Below, piece after piece: positions 48,553-57,924 of a stretch of DNA of 64,000 bases. The stretch is taken from positions 620,001 through 684,000 of the forward strand of contig NZ_CP150886.1 of assembly GCF_038050375.1 (NCBI RefSeq). Direction: 5' to 3'. Origin of the DNA: Okeanomitos corallinicola TIOX110. GTDB taxonomy: Bacteria; Cyanobacteriota; Cyanobacteriia; Cyanobacteriales; Nostocaceae. Under the pieces are notes generated by a model. It made no database searches and was not told the DNA's origin. It saw nothing but the letters and a program-made list of their open reading frames with translations. Within the stretch, counting starts at the first letter, position 1. Each line of letters opens with the position of its first letter. The translations under genes and the position numbers were made by a program.

Positions 48553-48942
48553 GTTTTACCATTGAAGAATAGTATAAATACAACATATTTGATGCAAGTG
48601 AGGTACAAATAATAATCAAAAATATTTACAATCAAAGGTTTTTATGGCTGAACGCTGATAGCTGCGGTAACTCTTAAAAAGAGTGCTATGGAAGAATAAT
48701 TCCATAACACCCTTGATTAATTGATTTCTAGATTTGGTTTTGTGTTAATACTAAGCTGTCTGTATAGAATTCAAGATATGAGTAAATGTATGTATGCCAC
48801 TGATAGTATCCACAATAGTGCTGATACTTTAGGTTGGTTAGACTTTTCTATAGACATCGAGTGTAATTACTGTATCCATGTTTAGTACATATCTATACTA
48901 TATAAGTTGCCGTCTAAGTGAAAATAAATCTAACTAATTTCA
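48553..48942. other. gene-free spacer
   Basis: This stretch of 390 bases holds an imperfect hairpin at about 48681-48711 (TATGGAA/TTCCATA core) and no gene. It may end the upstream transcript and holds the promoter of the secreted protein. Confidence 0.5.
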
Positions 48943-49323
48943 ATGCTAAAGCATTCTCAATTATCTTTACTGGTTGCTTCTTTCTTAGGAATATCTACAA
49001 TTGGTCTGGCTATATCCGAACCAGCATCTGCATCAGTTGTCTGTGAACCAGGTACAATCACTAAGTATCCTAATGGTTCTTTGGCAAGGTGTATATTGGG
49101 GTCAGATACAACTATTCAAGTTGCTAGTGCTTCGGGACGATCTGTTTTTCCTTGCAAAGCTGGTGAATCTATTAGCTTTAATAGCAAAGGACAGTTTAGC
49201 AGTTGTACACTTTACGAAGAAATTAAAATCAGGAAAGGTAATTCCACTCAAGTGTGTAAAGCTGATTCTTCTGTATCTTTGTGGATTGATAGCAGAGGTA
49301 ATCAAGATATTAGTTGTTATTAG
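48943..49323 (+). CDS. secreted cysteine-containing protein, function unknown
   Basis: The 126-residue product has a signal peptide (hydrophobic 8-25, cleavage after PASA, about residue 30) and six cysteines in three spaced positions of the mature part (VVCEPG, ARCILG, FPCKAG, SSCTLY, QVCKAD, SCY). The repeated pattern C-x-x-G/E suggests small disulfide-linked beta units. Exported, role unknown. Confidence 0.72.
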   Translation: MLKHSQLSLLVASFLGISTIGLAISEPASASVVCEPGTITKYPNGSLARCILGSDTTIQVASASGRSVFPCKAGESISFNSKGQFSSCTLYEEIKIRKGNSTQVCKADSSVSLWIDSRGNQDISCY

Positions 49324-49430
49324 TAGTCATAATGATTCCTGATTTTGGCCAACAACGAGTATTTTTAACGTAAGCAGTCGGTAAAATGGGTATGTCTGTA
49401 ATTCAATTAAATCCCCATTTAGATTAACTC

Positions 49431-49952
49431 ATGCCGACAACAGCAAATTTTTTACAATATACCCAATGGTCAGGGATTGCTACCATAGCGTTTGCAGTCC
49501 TGGCCATTTTAGCTTTTATCCTTAAATGGGGTATCCGCTTTCGGCTTGTGGGTACAACAGGTTTTATGATTGTGTTGACAGCAGGGTTATTTTCCCTGTC
49601 TTTAGTACCTTTAAGTAGAACAGTGATTCCCGGTGCGGCAAAATATACGTTGGTTTTTGATAATGGTTCTAATCAAGCGGTGATTTCTACTGCATCGGAT
49701 ATTACCCCCACGGAATTAGAAGCGACTTTACGCCAAGCTGCTAGTAATCTATATTCTTATGGACGTTTAGGTGCAGCTGGAAATAACCAACTGACAATTC
49801 GCGCTAGGACTCTAATTCATCCAGAACCAGGGGTTTCCGTACCTGTTTATTTAGGTCAGGTAGAACGCACTCTCGTTAGTCGTGAAGATTCAGAAATGGA
49901 TGTGAAAATTTACTTAGATAAGTTCGCGCAACTACCAGAGAGTAAGGCTTAA
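49431..49952 (+). CDS. Ycf51 family protein
   Basis: The 173-residue protein has two membrane segments (about 15-33 and 40-60) and the Ycf51 block FRLVGTTGFMIVLTAGLFSL then VPLSRTVIPGAAKY. Ycf51 is conserved in cyanobacteria and in some red-lineage plastids; its function is not established. Confidence 0.88.
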   Translation: MPTTANFLQYTQWSGIATIAFAVLAILAFILKWGIRFRLVGTTGFMIVLTAGLFSLSLVPLSRTVIPGAAKYTLVFDNGSNQAVISTASDITPTELEATLRQAASNLYSYGRLGAAGNNQLTIRARTLIHPEPGVSVPVYLGQVERTLVSREDSEMDVKIYLDKFAQLPESKA

Positions 49953-49955
49953 ATT

Positions 49956-50018
49956 GGTGATGGGGAGAGGGGGAGAAATATTTTTATCTATTACCCATTA
50001 CCCATTACCAAATTTTTT
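49956..50018 (+). terminator. terminator of ycf51, built on a CCCATTA repeat
   Basis: GGTGATGGG (49956-49964) pairs with CCCATTACC (50001-50009), with one G-U pair, followed by AAATTTTTT. The right arm is part of a tandem CCCATTA heptamer repeat. Confidence 0.65.
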
Positions 50019-50176
50019 GTGACTTACAATACAAATAAGATTATTTTTATATTAAGATATTAGAACTTGAGAATTTTCACCATTAACAATAGCTTTCTAT
50101 GAGTGTGGCAAAAGGAATCGTGTATCGTTAGTCTAATTTTATGAATAAATATCAAGTTTTGAGATAATAAGCTATT

Positions 50177-51325
50177 ATGCCTAATCAATTTTCTAGTCAA
50201 ACCTTGTCTACTGAAACTGCTAGTTCATTATTAACACTGAATGTATCTCCAGCTAGGGTGATCCGAGGTGCTGGTATACTTGGTTCTGCTGTAGTGGAAA
50301 TTGCCAGTTTGGGAACTCGTCCCTTAATTGTAGCTGGCGATCGCACTCTCGGTATTTTTCAGGAAAGTTTACAACCCATTTTCCAATCAGAACATTTAGA
50401 TGCTGCTACAAGTTCCTATGGTGCAGATTGCTGTGAAGCAACTTTAAAAGCTTTACGTAAGGCTGCAAAGGAACATAAAGCAGATGTGATTATTGGTATG
50501 GGTGGTGGTAAGGCTTTGGATACAGCTAAGTTAGTCGGCCATCAATTGAAATTACCTGTGGTGACTATTCCTACTTCTGCGGCTACCTGTGCAGCTTGGA
50601 CGGCTTTATCTAATGTCTATTCTGAATCGGGGGCGTTTTTATATGATGTGGGTTTATCCCGCTGCCCTGATTTGCTGATTTTGGATTATGATTTGATCCA
50701 GACTGCACCACAGCGGACATTAGTAGCAGGTATTGGCGATGCGATCGCAAAATGGTATGAAGCATCGGTTAGTAGCGGACATTTACAAGATACTTTAATT
50801 ATTGCCGCAGTTCAACAAGCGCGAGTTTTACGAGACATCCTCTTCCAAAAATCCGCCGCTGCTTTACAATCTCCCGGTAGTGAAGTGTGGCGAGAAGTCG
50901 TAGATGCTACTGTATTATTAGCAGGTGTCATCGGGGGTTTAGGTGGCGCACAATGTCGTACAGTGGCCGCCCATGCAGTACATAATGGTTTAACCCATAT
51001 TTGTGGACATGATAGCATTCATGGTGAAAAAGTCGCCTACGGAATTTTAGTACAATTGCGATTAGAAGAAATGCTGCAAAGTAATCAACTTGCAGATGCA
51101 GCTAGACAGCAATTATTAAAGTTTTATGCAGAGATTGGATTGCCCCAAAAATTAGCAGATTTGGGATTAGGAAATATCACTTTAACTGAGTTGCAAACCG
51201 CCGCAGAAATTTCTTTATCACCAAATTCTGATATTCACAGATTACCTTTTCCAGTTGCTTTGGAACAGTTAATGGCGGCGATGATTTCTACCACTGCACC
51301 ACATCAATTAAAAGTTAAAAATTAA
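50177..51325 (+). CDS. iron-containing alcohol/glycerol dehydrogenase family protein
   Basis: The 382-residue protein matches GldA-type dehydrogenases: VIIGMGGGKALDTAKLVGHQ (nucleotide binding), VVTIPTSAATCAAWTALSNV, GIGDAIAKWYEASVSSG (metal Asp), and AHAVHNGLTHICGHDSIHGE with the metal-binding His pair. It probably oxidises a polyol or reduces a carbonyl with NAD(P). Substrate unknown. Confidence 0.88.
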   Translation: MPNQFSSQTLSTETASSLLTLNVSPARVIRGAGILGSAVVEIASLGTRPLIVAGDRTLGIFQESLQPIFQSEHLDAATSSYGADCCEATLKALRKAAKEHKADVIIGMGGGKALDTAKLVGHQLKLPVVTIPTSAATCAAWTALSNVYSESGAFLYDVGLSRCPDLLILDYDLIQTAPQRTLVAGIGDAIAKWYEASVSSGHLQDTLIIAAVQQARVLRDILFQKSAAALQSPGSEVWREVVDATVLLAGVIGGLGGAQCRTVAAHAVHNGLTHICGHDSIHGEKVAYGILVQLRLEEMLQSNQLADAARQQLLKFYAEIGLPQKLADLGLGNITLTELQTAAEISLSPNSDIHRLPFPVALEQLMAAMISTTAPHQLKVKN

Positions 51326-51327
51326 AA

Positions 51328-51374
51328 ATGGGCATGGGGCATGGGGCATGGGGCATTGGGCATTGGGCATTGGG
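51328..51374. repeat. tandem CATGGGG/CATTGGG heptamer repeat
   Basis: Six or seven tandem heptamers of the form CATGGGG then CATTGGG start a few bases after the dehydrogenase stop. This is a short tandemly repeated repetitive sequence of the kind described in heterocystous cyanobacteria. Confidence 0.9.
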
Positions 51375-51423
51375 AAATAAGGGAATAGGGAACAGGTAAA
51401 AGAAGGAAAAAGGCAAAAGCATT

Positions 51424-51474
51424 CACCAGTCACCAATCACCAATCACCAATCACCAATCACCAATCACCAATCA
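51424..51474. repeat. tandem CACCAAT heptamer repeat
   Basis: Seven tandem heptamers CACCA(A/G)T lie between the first repeat and the aminotransferase start. It is a second class of short tandem repeat in the same 170-base spacer. Confidence 0.9.
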
Positions 51475-51494
51475 ACTAATTCCGAGGTTTAAGA

Positions 51495-52700
51495 ATGAGT
51501 TTAAGTTGGATTACTCCCGCAGAACGTGTACAGAAATTGCCTCCTTATGTTTTTGCTAGGTTGGATGAACTAAAGGCAAAAGCTAGAGAACAAGGATTAG
51601 ATTTGATTGATTTGGGGATGGGAAACCCCGATGGGGCGACACCTCAACCAATCATTGATGCAGGGATAGCAGCTTTACAAAATCCTGCTAATCATGGTTA
51701 TCCACCCTTTGAAGGAACTGCTAATTTTCGGAAAGCAATTACTAAATGGTACAATCGCCGTTATGGTGTGAAATTAGATCCTGATAGTGAAGCTTTGCCT
51801 TTGTTGGGTTCTAAGGAAGGTTTAGGACATTTAGCGATCGCCTATATTAATCCTGGTGATATTGTATTAGTACCATCGCCATCTTACCCCGTTCATTTTC
51901 GTGGTCCAATTATTGCCGGCGGAGTAATTCATAGTATTACTTTAAAGGAAGAAAATAACTGGTTAATTGATTTAAGTTCTATCCCTGAAGAAGTAGCAAG
52001 AAAAGCGAAAATTCTTTATTTCAATTATCCCAGTAATCCCACAGGTGCAACCGCCCCCCGTGAATTTTTTGAGGAAATTGTCGCTTTTGCTAGGAAGTAT
52101 GAAATTCTCTTAGTGCATGATTTATGTTATGCAGAATTAGCTTTTGACGGTTATCAACCCACAAGTTTATTAGAAATTCCCGGTGCAAAAGATATTGGTG
52201 TTGAGTTTCACACCTTATCAAAAACTTATAACATGGCAGGTTGGCGAGTGGGTTTTGTCGTGGGAAATCGTCATGTTATCCAAGGTTTAAGAACCTTAAA
52301 AACCAACTTAGATTATGGCATTTTTTCCGCCTTACAAACAGCAGCAGAAACCGCTTTAGAATTACCTGATTCTTATTTACAAGAAGTGCAAACTCGTTAC
52401 CGCACCCGTCGAGATTTCTTGATAGATGGTTTAGGAAAATTGGGTTGGAATGTTCCTAAAACCAAAGCAACCATGTATCTGTGGGTAAAATGTCCGGTGG
52501 GAATGGGTTCTACAGATTTCGCTTTAGATGTACTGCAAAAAACCGGGGTAGTTGTGACACCTGGAAATGCTTTTGGTGCTGGTGGTGAAGGATATGTGAG
52601 AATTAGTTTAATTGCAGATTGCGATCGCTTGGGTGAAGCTTTACAAAGGTTTAAACAAGCAGGAATTTCTTATCAACAAGAAGCGGTAGTTTCTGTGTAA
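51495..52700 (+). CDS. class I/II aminotransferase (aspartate/LL-DAP aminotransferase-like)
   Basis: The 401-residue PLP enzyme has the class I fold markers: NPDGATPQP, NHGYPPFEGTANFRKAI, NYPSNPTGA (178-185), HDLCYAELAFDGY (209-220) and the PLP-binding lysine in HTLSKTYNMAGWR (Lys243), with the closing Arg in YVRISL. The closest groups are AlaC/YfdZ-like and DapL-like aminotransferases, so pyruvate or diaminopimelate is possible. GAGG precedes the ATG. HIP1 octamers lie near each end. Confidence 0.88.
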   Translation: MSLSWITPAERVQKLPPYVFARLDELKAKAREQGLDLIDLGMGNPDGATPQPIIDAGIAALQNPANHGYPPFEGTANFRKAITKWYNRRYGVKLDPDSEALPLLGSKEGLGHLAIAYINPGDIVLVPSPSYPVHFRGPIIAGGVIHSITLKEENNWLIDLSSIPEEVARKAKILYFNYPSNPTGATAPREFFEEIVAFARKYEILLVHDLCYAELAFDGYQPTSLLEIPGAKDIGVEFHTLSKTYNMAGWRVGFVVGNRHVIQGLRTLKTNLDYGIFSALQTAAETALELPDSYLQEVQTRYRTRRDFLIDGLGKLGWNVPKTKATMYLWVKCPVGMGSTDFALDVLQKTGVVVTPGNAFGAGGEGYVRISLIADCDRLGEALQRFKQAGISYQQEAVVSV

Positions 52701-52707
52701 TTAACGT

Positions 52708-52738
52708 AGGGGTAGCGCCCCCGTGCCTACCCCTTTTT
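52708..52738 (+). terminator. terminator of the aminotransferase gene
   Basis: AGGGGTAG (52708-52715) pairs with CTACCCCT (52727-52734), followed by TTTTT. The right half, CCCCGTGCCTACCCCTT, is repeated at 52751-52769. Confidence 0.8.
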
Positions 52739-52777
52739 GATATTTAAACGCCCCGTGCCTACCCCTTATCCTATTTT

Positions 52778-53644
52778 TTAAATATCATCAGGATTAACAC
52801 CCAAAGACCTTAAATACGCTGCTAACTTCTCCTTTTGTTGTCGTTCTTGTTGGGCAATTTCCTCCGCTTGTTGTTGTGCTAATTTTGCTTGTTGGGCGAT
52901 TTCTTCAGCTTCTAAACGGGCTTGTTTTTCAACAATAGCTCTTTCATCACCAGTTAACAACAAATTCCCCCCATCATCCCACCAACGTACCCAAGGTACA
53001 CCGTCATCTTCTATTAAACCTAATTCCACACCCAGAGGAGAAATTGGAAAATGTCCTCTTTCATTAGGTTGGATTTTTTGATAACTGCCATCTACTAAAC
53101 GATAAACTTCTAGTAATGCTTTTCTAGCTTCAAAAATTGCATAAAAAGGAATACGAATTGCTTGTTCATAAACCCAAAATTTCCCAGCTTTTTCCGTTGC
53201 ACTGGGAGGAGTTTTATCCCTTTCTTCTTCCCCATTTCCTGACACAAACTCAATAGCAATTAATGGTGCTACAAATTCTTTCCATAACACATAAGACCGA
53301 CGATAATCTCCATTTAGTTTTGGTGGTACATTAGGGACATAAAACCAATCTGGAGCTTCTGCACCTTTTTCTGGTGGGTCTGTTAACCGCCAATAAATAC
53401 CGCTATCCTGACCAATACAATAGTTACCATCAGGATGTATTTTTTGTAAAATTGGTTCAATGGAACTGGTTAAAACAATACTTTGGGGATGCTCCTGAAA
53501 ATTTTGACCTACGGTACGCTTCGCTAACACAAAATTTCCGTCTGAATCAGGTAGTTGTGTATGATCTGGTAATGTAAATTTAGGTGTATGAATATCTTGA
53601 TTTGTGGGAGTAGTGGGGTTTATCACTGCTTGAGTGCTTTCCAT
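52778..53644 (-). CDS. Uma2-family (DUF820) putative endonuclease
   Basis: The 288-residue protein belongs to the Uma2 PD-(D/E)XK-like family expanded in cyanobacteria: EAPDWFYVPNV (Asp), APLIAIEFVSGNGEEERD (Glu), KFWVYEQAIRIPFYAIFE. The ending has a Glu/Gln-rich coiled coil (AEEIAQQAKLAQQQAEEIAQ), common in the family. Biological role is unknown. It is monocistronic. Confidence 0.88.
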   Translation of the reverse strand: MESTQAVINPTTPTNQDIHTPKFTLPDHTQLPDSDGNFVLAKRTVGQNFQEHPQSIVLTSSIEPILQKIHPDGNYCIGQDSGIYWRLTDPPEKGAEAPDWFYVPNVPPKLNGDYRRSYVLWKEFVAPLIAIEFVSGNGEEERDKTPPSATEKAGKFWVYEQAIRIPFYAIFEARKALLEVYRLVDGSYQKIQPNERGHFPISPLGVELGLIEDDGVPWVRWWDDGGNLLLTGDERAIVEKQARLEAEEIAQQAKLAQQQAEEIAQQERQQKEKLAAYLRSLGVNPDDI

Positions 53645-53799
53645 AATAACTCCAGAATATACATTGAATTAATTTTAACATAACAGTAGGAATTGATATT
53701 TGGTAAATGCAAATAATTTTAATTGTCAGAATCAGGATGTCCAGGATTTAATGATTTTCAGGATATGAGTTTAAATCACATCTTTCATATTTTCATAAA

Positions 53800-55179
53800 T
53801 CACTTACCAAATATTTGCTTAATTGCAGATTGCATCGCTAAACGTCCATTTGCACTACGCCAAGGTGGAATTATGATTAGTGCTTTTATTGCTAACAATA
53901 TTGCCCAGGCTTTATACCAAATTTTATCACGTAGCCAATAGGAATTAGCTATAGACATGATTAATATTCCTTTGGTTTCTACCGACTCTAATTCTGTCAT
54001 TAATGACTTAGCCATATTCAGATAAAAAACTGATTTTTCCTGATTTTTTAAATATGAATAACATATAGATATATTCACAGCATTCATAGCTTGAAGTCTT
54101 TCAATACTAATTTTCTGTAATATCTTTAATGCTTGCTCAAAATAAAATAAAGCTTCTTGATATTGTTTTAATTGATAACAATAAATTATACCCAAGTTAT
54201 TTAATATATTAGCTTCTTTCCATTTATTCCCAATCTCCCGTGTAGCTATCAAAGCTTCCTGAGAATATTTCAGAGCTTGATCAGATTGTTTGAGCATAAG
54301 ATAGCACCTACCTATGTTTTCTAATATTGCACCCTGACGACGTTTATCATTATTTTCTTGACAAATAGCAAGTTGACGGAAAAGATATGTTAATGATTTA
54401 TTGCACTGACCACGATTGAAATATATTATAGTTATATGATCAATAGCCAAACTTTCCAGTTCCTGGTTATTCAGTTGATCAGCTATTTCTAAAGCATCTT
54501 CTAAATAATGTAATCCTTTTTGTTGATGATGATATTTACCTTGGTTTAGTCCTGAAAAATAAAAGACATATCCTAAATTGTCTAAAGCATAACCTTCTTG
54601 TTCTCTATCCTCAATTTCATTAGCGATATCTAATTGTTGCTGAAAATAAGCAATCGCTCCATCAAAATTTTGTTTAATATATTTAATATTTCCCAAACCA
54701 TCCATAGCACGCGCTTCTGCTTGGCGATTATTTATTAAACGAGCAAAATTAAGTAATTTTTGATAGTAAATTAGAGACTGATTATAATCACTCAGATTAT
54801 AAAAAGCCCTACCTAATCCATATAAACAAATGATATCTTGATCAGAATTGACCTTTCCTAAAAGTTGTTGATATAATTCAATTTGTTCTCGATAATATCC
54901 CCAAATTCGTAATTGTTCATGTAATGGTATAGATACAGGAGAAAATGATAAAACCTGTCCAGCTTTTTGCCATTCTGTAACCTCACATAAATGATGGAAA
55001 ACTTGCAAATAGCGATTTATTTTTTGTAAATTGTTCGCACTCTCTGGTGGTTTATCTTCCAAAGTGAGGAAATATTCAATAGCAGTATATTTATCAAGTT
55101 GATTTAAAGAAACATTCTCCCAATCAATTTCTAAAGATTGATATAATTCTTGACTTTTACTCAGAACAGATATAATCAT
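53800..55179 (-). CDS. TPR-repeat protein paired with a STAND ATPase
   Basis: The 459-residue protein has nine or so TPR/Sel1-like units from about residue 105 (DQDIICLYGLGRAFYNLSDY, RQAEARAMDGLGNIKYIKQN, EDREQEGYALDNLGYVFYFS, DKRRQGAILENIGRCYLMLK, NKWKEANILNNLGIIYCYQL), the pattern found at the C-terminus of bacterial NB-ARC/STAND proteins. It starts 20 bases after the STAND ATPase gene stop, so it appears to be the sensor half of a split STAND system. The C-terminus has a short hydrophobic stretch. Confidence 0.8.
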   Translation of the reverse strand: MIISVLSKSQELYQSLEIDWENVSLNQLDKYTAIEYFLTLEDKPPESANNLQKINRYLQVFHHLCEVTEWQKAGQVLSFSPVSIPLHEQLRIWGYYREQIELYQQLLGKVNSDQDIICLYGLGRAFYNLSDYNQSLIYYQKLLNFARLINNRQAEARAMDGLGNIKYIKQNFDGAIAYFQQQLDIANEIEDREQEGYALDNLGYVFYFSGLNQGKYHHQQKGLHYLEDALEIADQLNNQELESLAIDHITIIYFNRGQCNKSLTYLFRQLAICQENNDKRRQGAILENIGRCYLMLKQSDQALKYSQEALIATREIGNKWKEANILNNLGIIYCYQLKQYQEALFYFEQALKILQKISIERLQAMNAVNISICYSYLKNQEKSVFYLNMAKSLMTELESVETKGILIMSIANSYWLRDKIWYKAWAILLAIKALIIIPPWRSANGRLAMQSAIKQIFGK

Positions 55180-55199
55180 AATTCGATGATGAAAATAAA

Positions 55200-56615
55200 C
55201 TATGGAAATAATGTTTGACGATGTTCTAAAGCTACACTACGAATTAAATTATGCAATCCTAAAACACGGTGATTTTCATGATTAATAGATATTTCTACTA
55301 AAAACCTCGCAAATAAATCATCTAACACTTCTTGTTGTTTTTCCTTACTATAAACCTGATTTTTCAATCGTTGAATATAGCGATTTAGTTGTAATAACCA
55401 AGCACTATCTTGGACAGGACACCGATATGTAGCTGCTACACACATCAGTAAATAAGCATCGTAATTTTGATTTTTCAATCTCTGGAAAACAGCATTTACT
55501 CTGTGTTTATAAACATCCGAGCGAACTTTTCTGGTCAATTTATGTAACTTCCAATCATCATCTACACCTTCTGATTTTATTCCTGATTCTGCTGCTAATA
55601 AATGTTGTTCTACTAACTCAATTTCATCACCGACATTTTGCCAAAAAGCACAAGTATTACTACCAAAAGACTCGACAATTTCACCGCTAACAACACGTAA
55701 AGTTAAAGGATGTCCTTTATATATTTTACCAATTCTGATTAAAATTTGCCTATCTTCTGAATCCAAACTAACATCTAAACCAGCTTTGTAAAATAAATCA
55801 ATTTGTTCATCTGCTAATAAACCATCTAAAATTTGCCGATGATAGGAATTAGGATAACGAGAAGCTAAGGTTTCAATTTTACTGGGTAAATCTTGGGAAG
55901 TAACAATTAATCTACTTGCAGAAGATTCTATAGTTAAGAAACTCTCAAAAAACCTAGCCCACCATTCATCTGCAAAATCTCCCCAAGCATCCTCACTTGC
56001 TGTTAATAATGCTTCTAAAGAATCAATTAAAATTAAAATCCTTTCTTCCCGGAGATAATTAATAAGTTGTTTAAGGATATTTTCTGTTTGGTTATCTGTA
56101 GTTAAAAGTCCTAATTCTTCTAACCATCTTACCGCAACATTGACAAAATTTTTAGGACTATCATCACTATCAAAATTTACTCTTAAAATCTTATTAAATC
56201 TACATTGAATATCATTAGCAATACATTCAGATAAAGCCGTTTTACCAATTCCTGTAATTCCCAATAATAATAATAACCGACAATTTCCTTGTACTTTTTT
56301 TGTTAAACAACTCACCAGATTTTTTCGGCCTACCCAACCATGATCATAAACAGGCCAATTTGTAATTTTTTCTGGTACAAGTTCAAAGATATTATCCCAA
56401 TTTTCCCGCCAATTAGGAATATCTAACACATCACAGTAAGTTTCAGCAGTAGCTCTAATTACACCATCACCATCATGAAACTTAGTAAAGGTTTGACGAT
56501 GTTGATTTTTTTCAGATGCAAAACTACTAATTGATTCAAAGTTTTTTAATGCTTCTCTAACTAACTCATGTCCTACTGTGGTTAACCGATACAGTTTTTG
56601 TTTATTTCTCGCCAT
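55200..56615 (-). CDS. NB-ARC/STAND-type ATPase with N-terminal helix-turn-helix-like region
   Basis: From the ATG at 56615 (frame open from TTG 56660) the protein has 471 residues. Counting from the TTG: an N-terminal helical region RLTTVGHELVREAL...FASEKNQHRQTFTKFHDG resembles a degenerate XRE-like HTH of cyanobacterial STAND proteins; then VGRKNLVSCL, Walker A GITGIGKT (134-141), Walker B ILILIDSLEAL (208-218), RLIVTSQDLPSK and GHPLTLRVV (316-324, the GxP motif); a winged-helix-like end follows. NB-ARC switches oligomerise on sensing a trigger. There is no fused repeat domain; the TPR gene follows separately. No effector domain is fused. Confidence 0.82.
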   Translation of the reverse strand: MARNKQKLYRLTTVGHELVREALKNFESISSFASEKNQHRQTFTKFHDGDGVIRATAETYCDVLDIPNWRENWDNIFELVPEKITNWPVYDHGWVGRKNLVSCLTKKVQGNCRLLLLLGITGIGKTALSECIANDIQCRFNKILRVNFDSDDSPKNFVNVAVRWLEELGLLTTDNQTENILKQLINYLREERILILIDSLEALLTASEDAWGDFADEWWARFFESFLTIESSASRLIVTSQDLPSKIETLASRYPNSYHRQILDGLLADEQIDLFYKAGLDVSLDSEDRQILIRIGKIYKGHPLTLRVVSGEIVESFGSNTCAFWQNVGDEIELVEQHLLAAESGIKSEGVDDDWKLHKLTRKVRSDVYKHRVNAVFQRLKNQNYDAYLLMCVAATYRCPVQDSAWLLQLNRYIQRLKNQVYSKEKQQEVLDDLFARFLVEISINHENHRVLGLHNLIRSVALEHRQTLFP

Positions 56616-56923
56616 ATCACACACTAGATTGCACTGAGTGAATAATACCCGATTCGTCAACCAGTATACAATTCAACGAACAAACAACGCACAATTAAAT
56701 AGTGACTTGGGTACATAGTAAATTTTATGCTCTGGACAAGACAACTGAGTATCGTAAGTATTCAGCTAACAGTAATCAGCTTTTTCAGGGTCAAATCAAA
56801 AATCAATGATTGATTATTTATTGATTTATCAAATATTCTGACTGCTGACTTTTGACTCCTGAATTCTTACTAAGTCTCTTATATTTCATGTTTGCATTAT
56901 TTACAAAATCGAGGTAATTACAG

Positions 56924-57784
56924 ATGAAAAATCTAGTCAAACTCGCAACAGTAACTCTTTCTTTACTCACAATTATAGGAGTCACTAAAGAAGCGCAAGC
57001 ATCAGTTTTACACAATGGTTGGAATTACTCAATTGACTCTTTTAATGATTCTACATATCGAACTTCTCCTGGTAGTGCTACCCGTGTGGGTGGTGGAACA
57101 TTTGAAATTCATGCTATAGGCATGAAAGATGATATAGAAAATAATAGAATCACCTTTGCAATTAATGCCAATTTACCTCAAGATGGTGCTGTAGTTCCTG
57201 TTGCTAATGGATATAGTCATATTGGTTGGGGTGACTTGTTTATTCAAACTGCTTCTGGATTATTAGGAGTTAATTTTACCAATGCTAATGATTCTGCTGC
57301 TAGTTTAGGTGTATGGAGAGTTTCTGGAACAGCAAGTGTAGCTGCTGCTAATGATGGTTGGGATAGTAATGCTGAGTATACTAATCATGTAATTAGTAGA
57401 GGTGGAAATCCAACTTTAGGAGATTTAGCTCAACATCAATCACCTTTTGGAAATACAACTCATAGTGTAATTTCATCTGGACAACGAATTGGTGATGTTC
57501 TTGCTGGTGATTTAAGTGGTTTAGATTTTGGACGTTTTGGTGCGTTTGGTTCTCAAACTTTTGGATTTAGTCTTGATCGTTCTTTAATACCTTCAGGAGA
57601 TGTTGTAGCTTGGTTAATTCAAGAGTGTTTTAATGATGGCATAGCAATGGTAGCAAATGTTTCTGAACCACCTCAACCTACTCCTGAACCTTCTACTTTA
57701 ATAGGAATGATTGCTTTAGCTGCAATGGGTATATTTTCTACTAGAAATAAAATAAAGAGTAAGAAAGTTCTAGTAGATGCTTAA
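56924..57784 (+). CDS. PEP-CTERM exosortase-dependent surface protein
   Basis: The 286-residue protein has an N-terminal signal peptide (cleavage after EAQA, about residue 26) and a C-terminal sorting signal: PTPEPSTLIGMIALAAMGIF, then a basic RNKIKSKK tail. The mature part (NGWNYSIDSFNDSTY, GGGTFEIHAIGMKDD, SHIGWGDLFI) resembles the XDD family of exosortase-dependent surface proteins. It should be exported and cleaved by an exosortase encoded elsewhere. Confidence 0.9.
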   Translation: MKNLVKLATVTLSLLTIIGVTKEAQASVLHNGWNYSIDSFNDSTYRTSPGSATRVGGGTFEIHAIGMKDDIENNRITFAINANLPQDGAVVPVANGYSHIGWGDLFIQTASGLLGVNFTNANDSAASLGVWRVSGTASVAAANDGWDSNAEYTNHVISRGGNPTLGDLAQHQSPFGNTTHSVISSGQRIGDVLAGDLSGLDFGRFGAFGSQTFGFSLDRSLIPSGDVVAWLIQECFNDGIAMVANVSEPPQPTPEPSTLIGMIALAAMGIFSTRNKIKSKKVLVDA

Positions 57785-57924
57785 TTAACGGACTTCATTT
57801 TTTGAATTTTTTAATTTTTGGCGATCGCATCTCTAGCCATTTTTACTTTGCGATCGCTTTTCTTGAACATTCAAATTAAACAAAATTGTAAAAATAAATT
57901 TATATTACTATAATTACTAATCTT

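Noticed and set aside
49001-49342. 113-codon frame overlapping the secreted protein gene
   Set aside because: The other frame has a proper signal peptide and regular cysteines, so this one is a shadow.
51328-51474. Tandem heptamers considered as a CRISPR array
   Set aside because: Units are 7 bases without unique spacers; this is a short tandem repeat.
53723-53941. 72-codon plus-strand frame after the Uma2 gene
   Set aside because: It overlaps the TPR gene end on the other strand and begins in a dispersed-repeat-like sequence.
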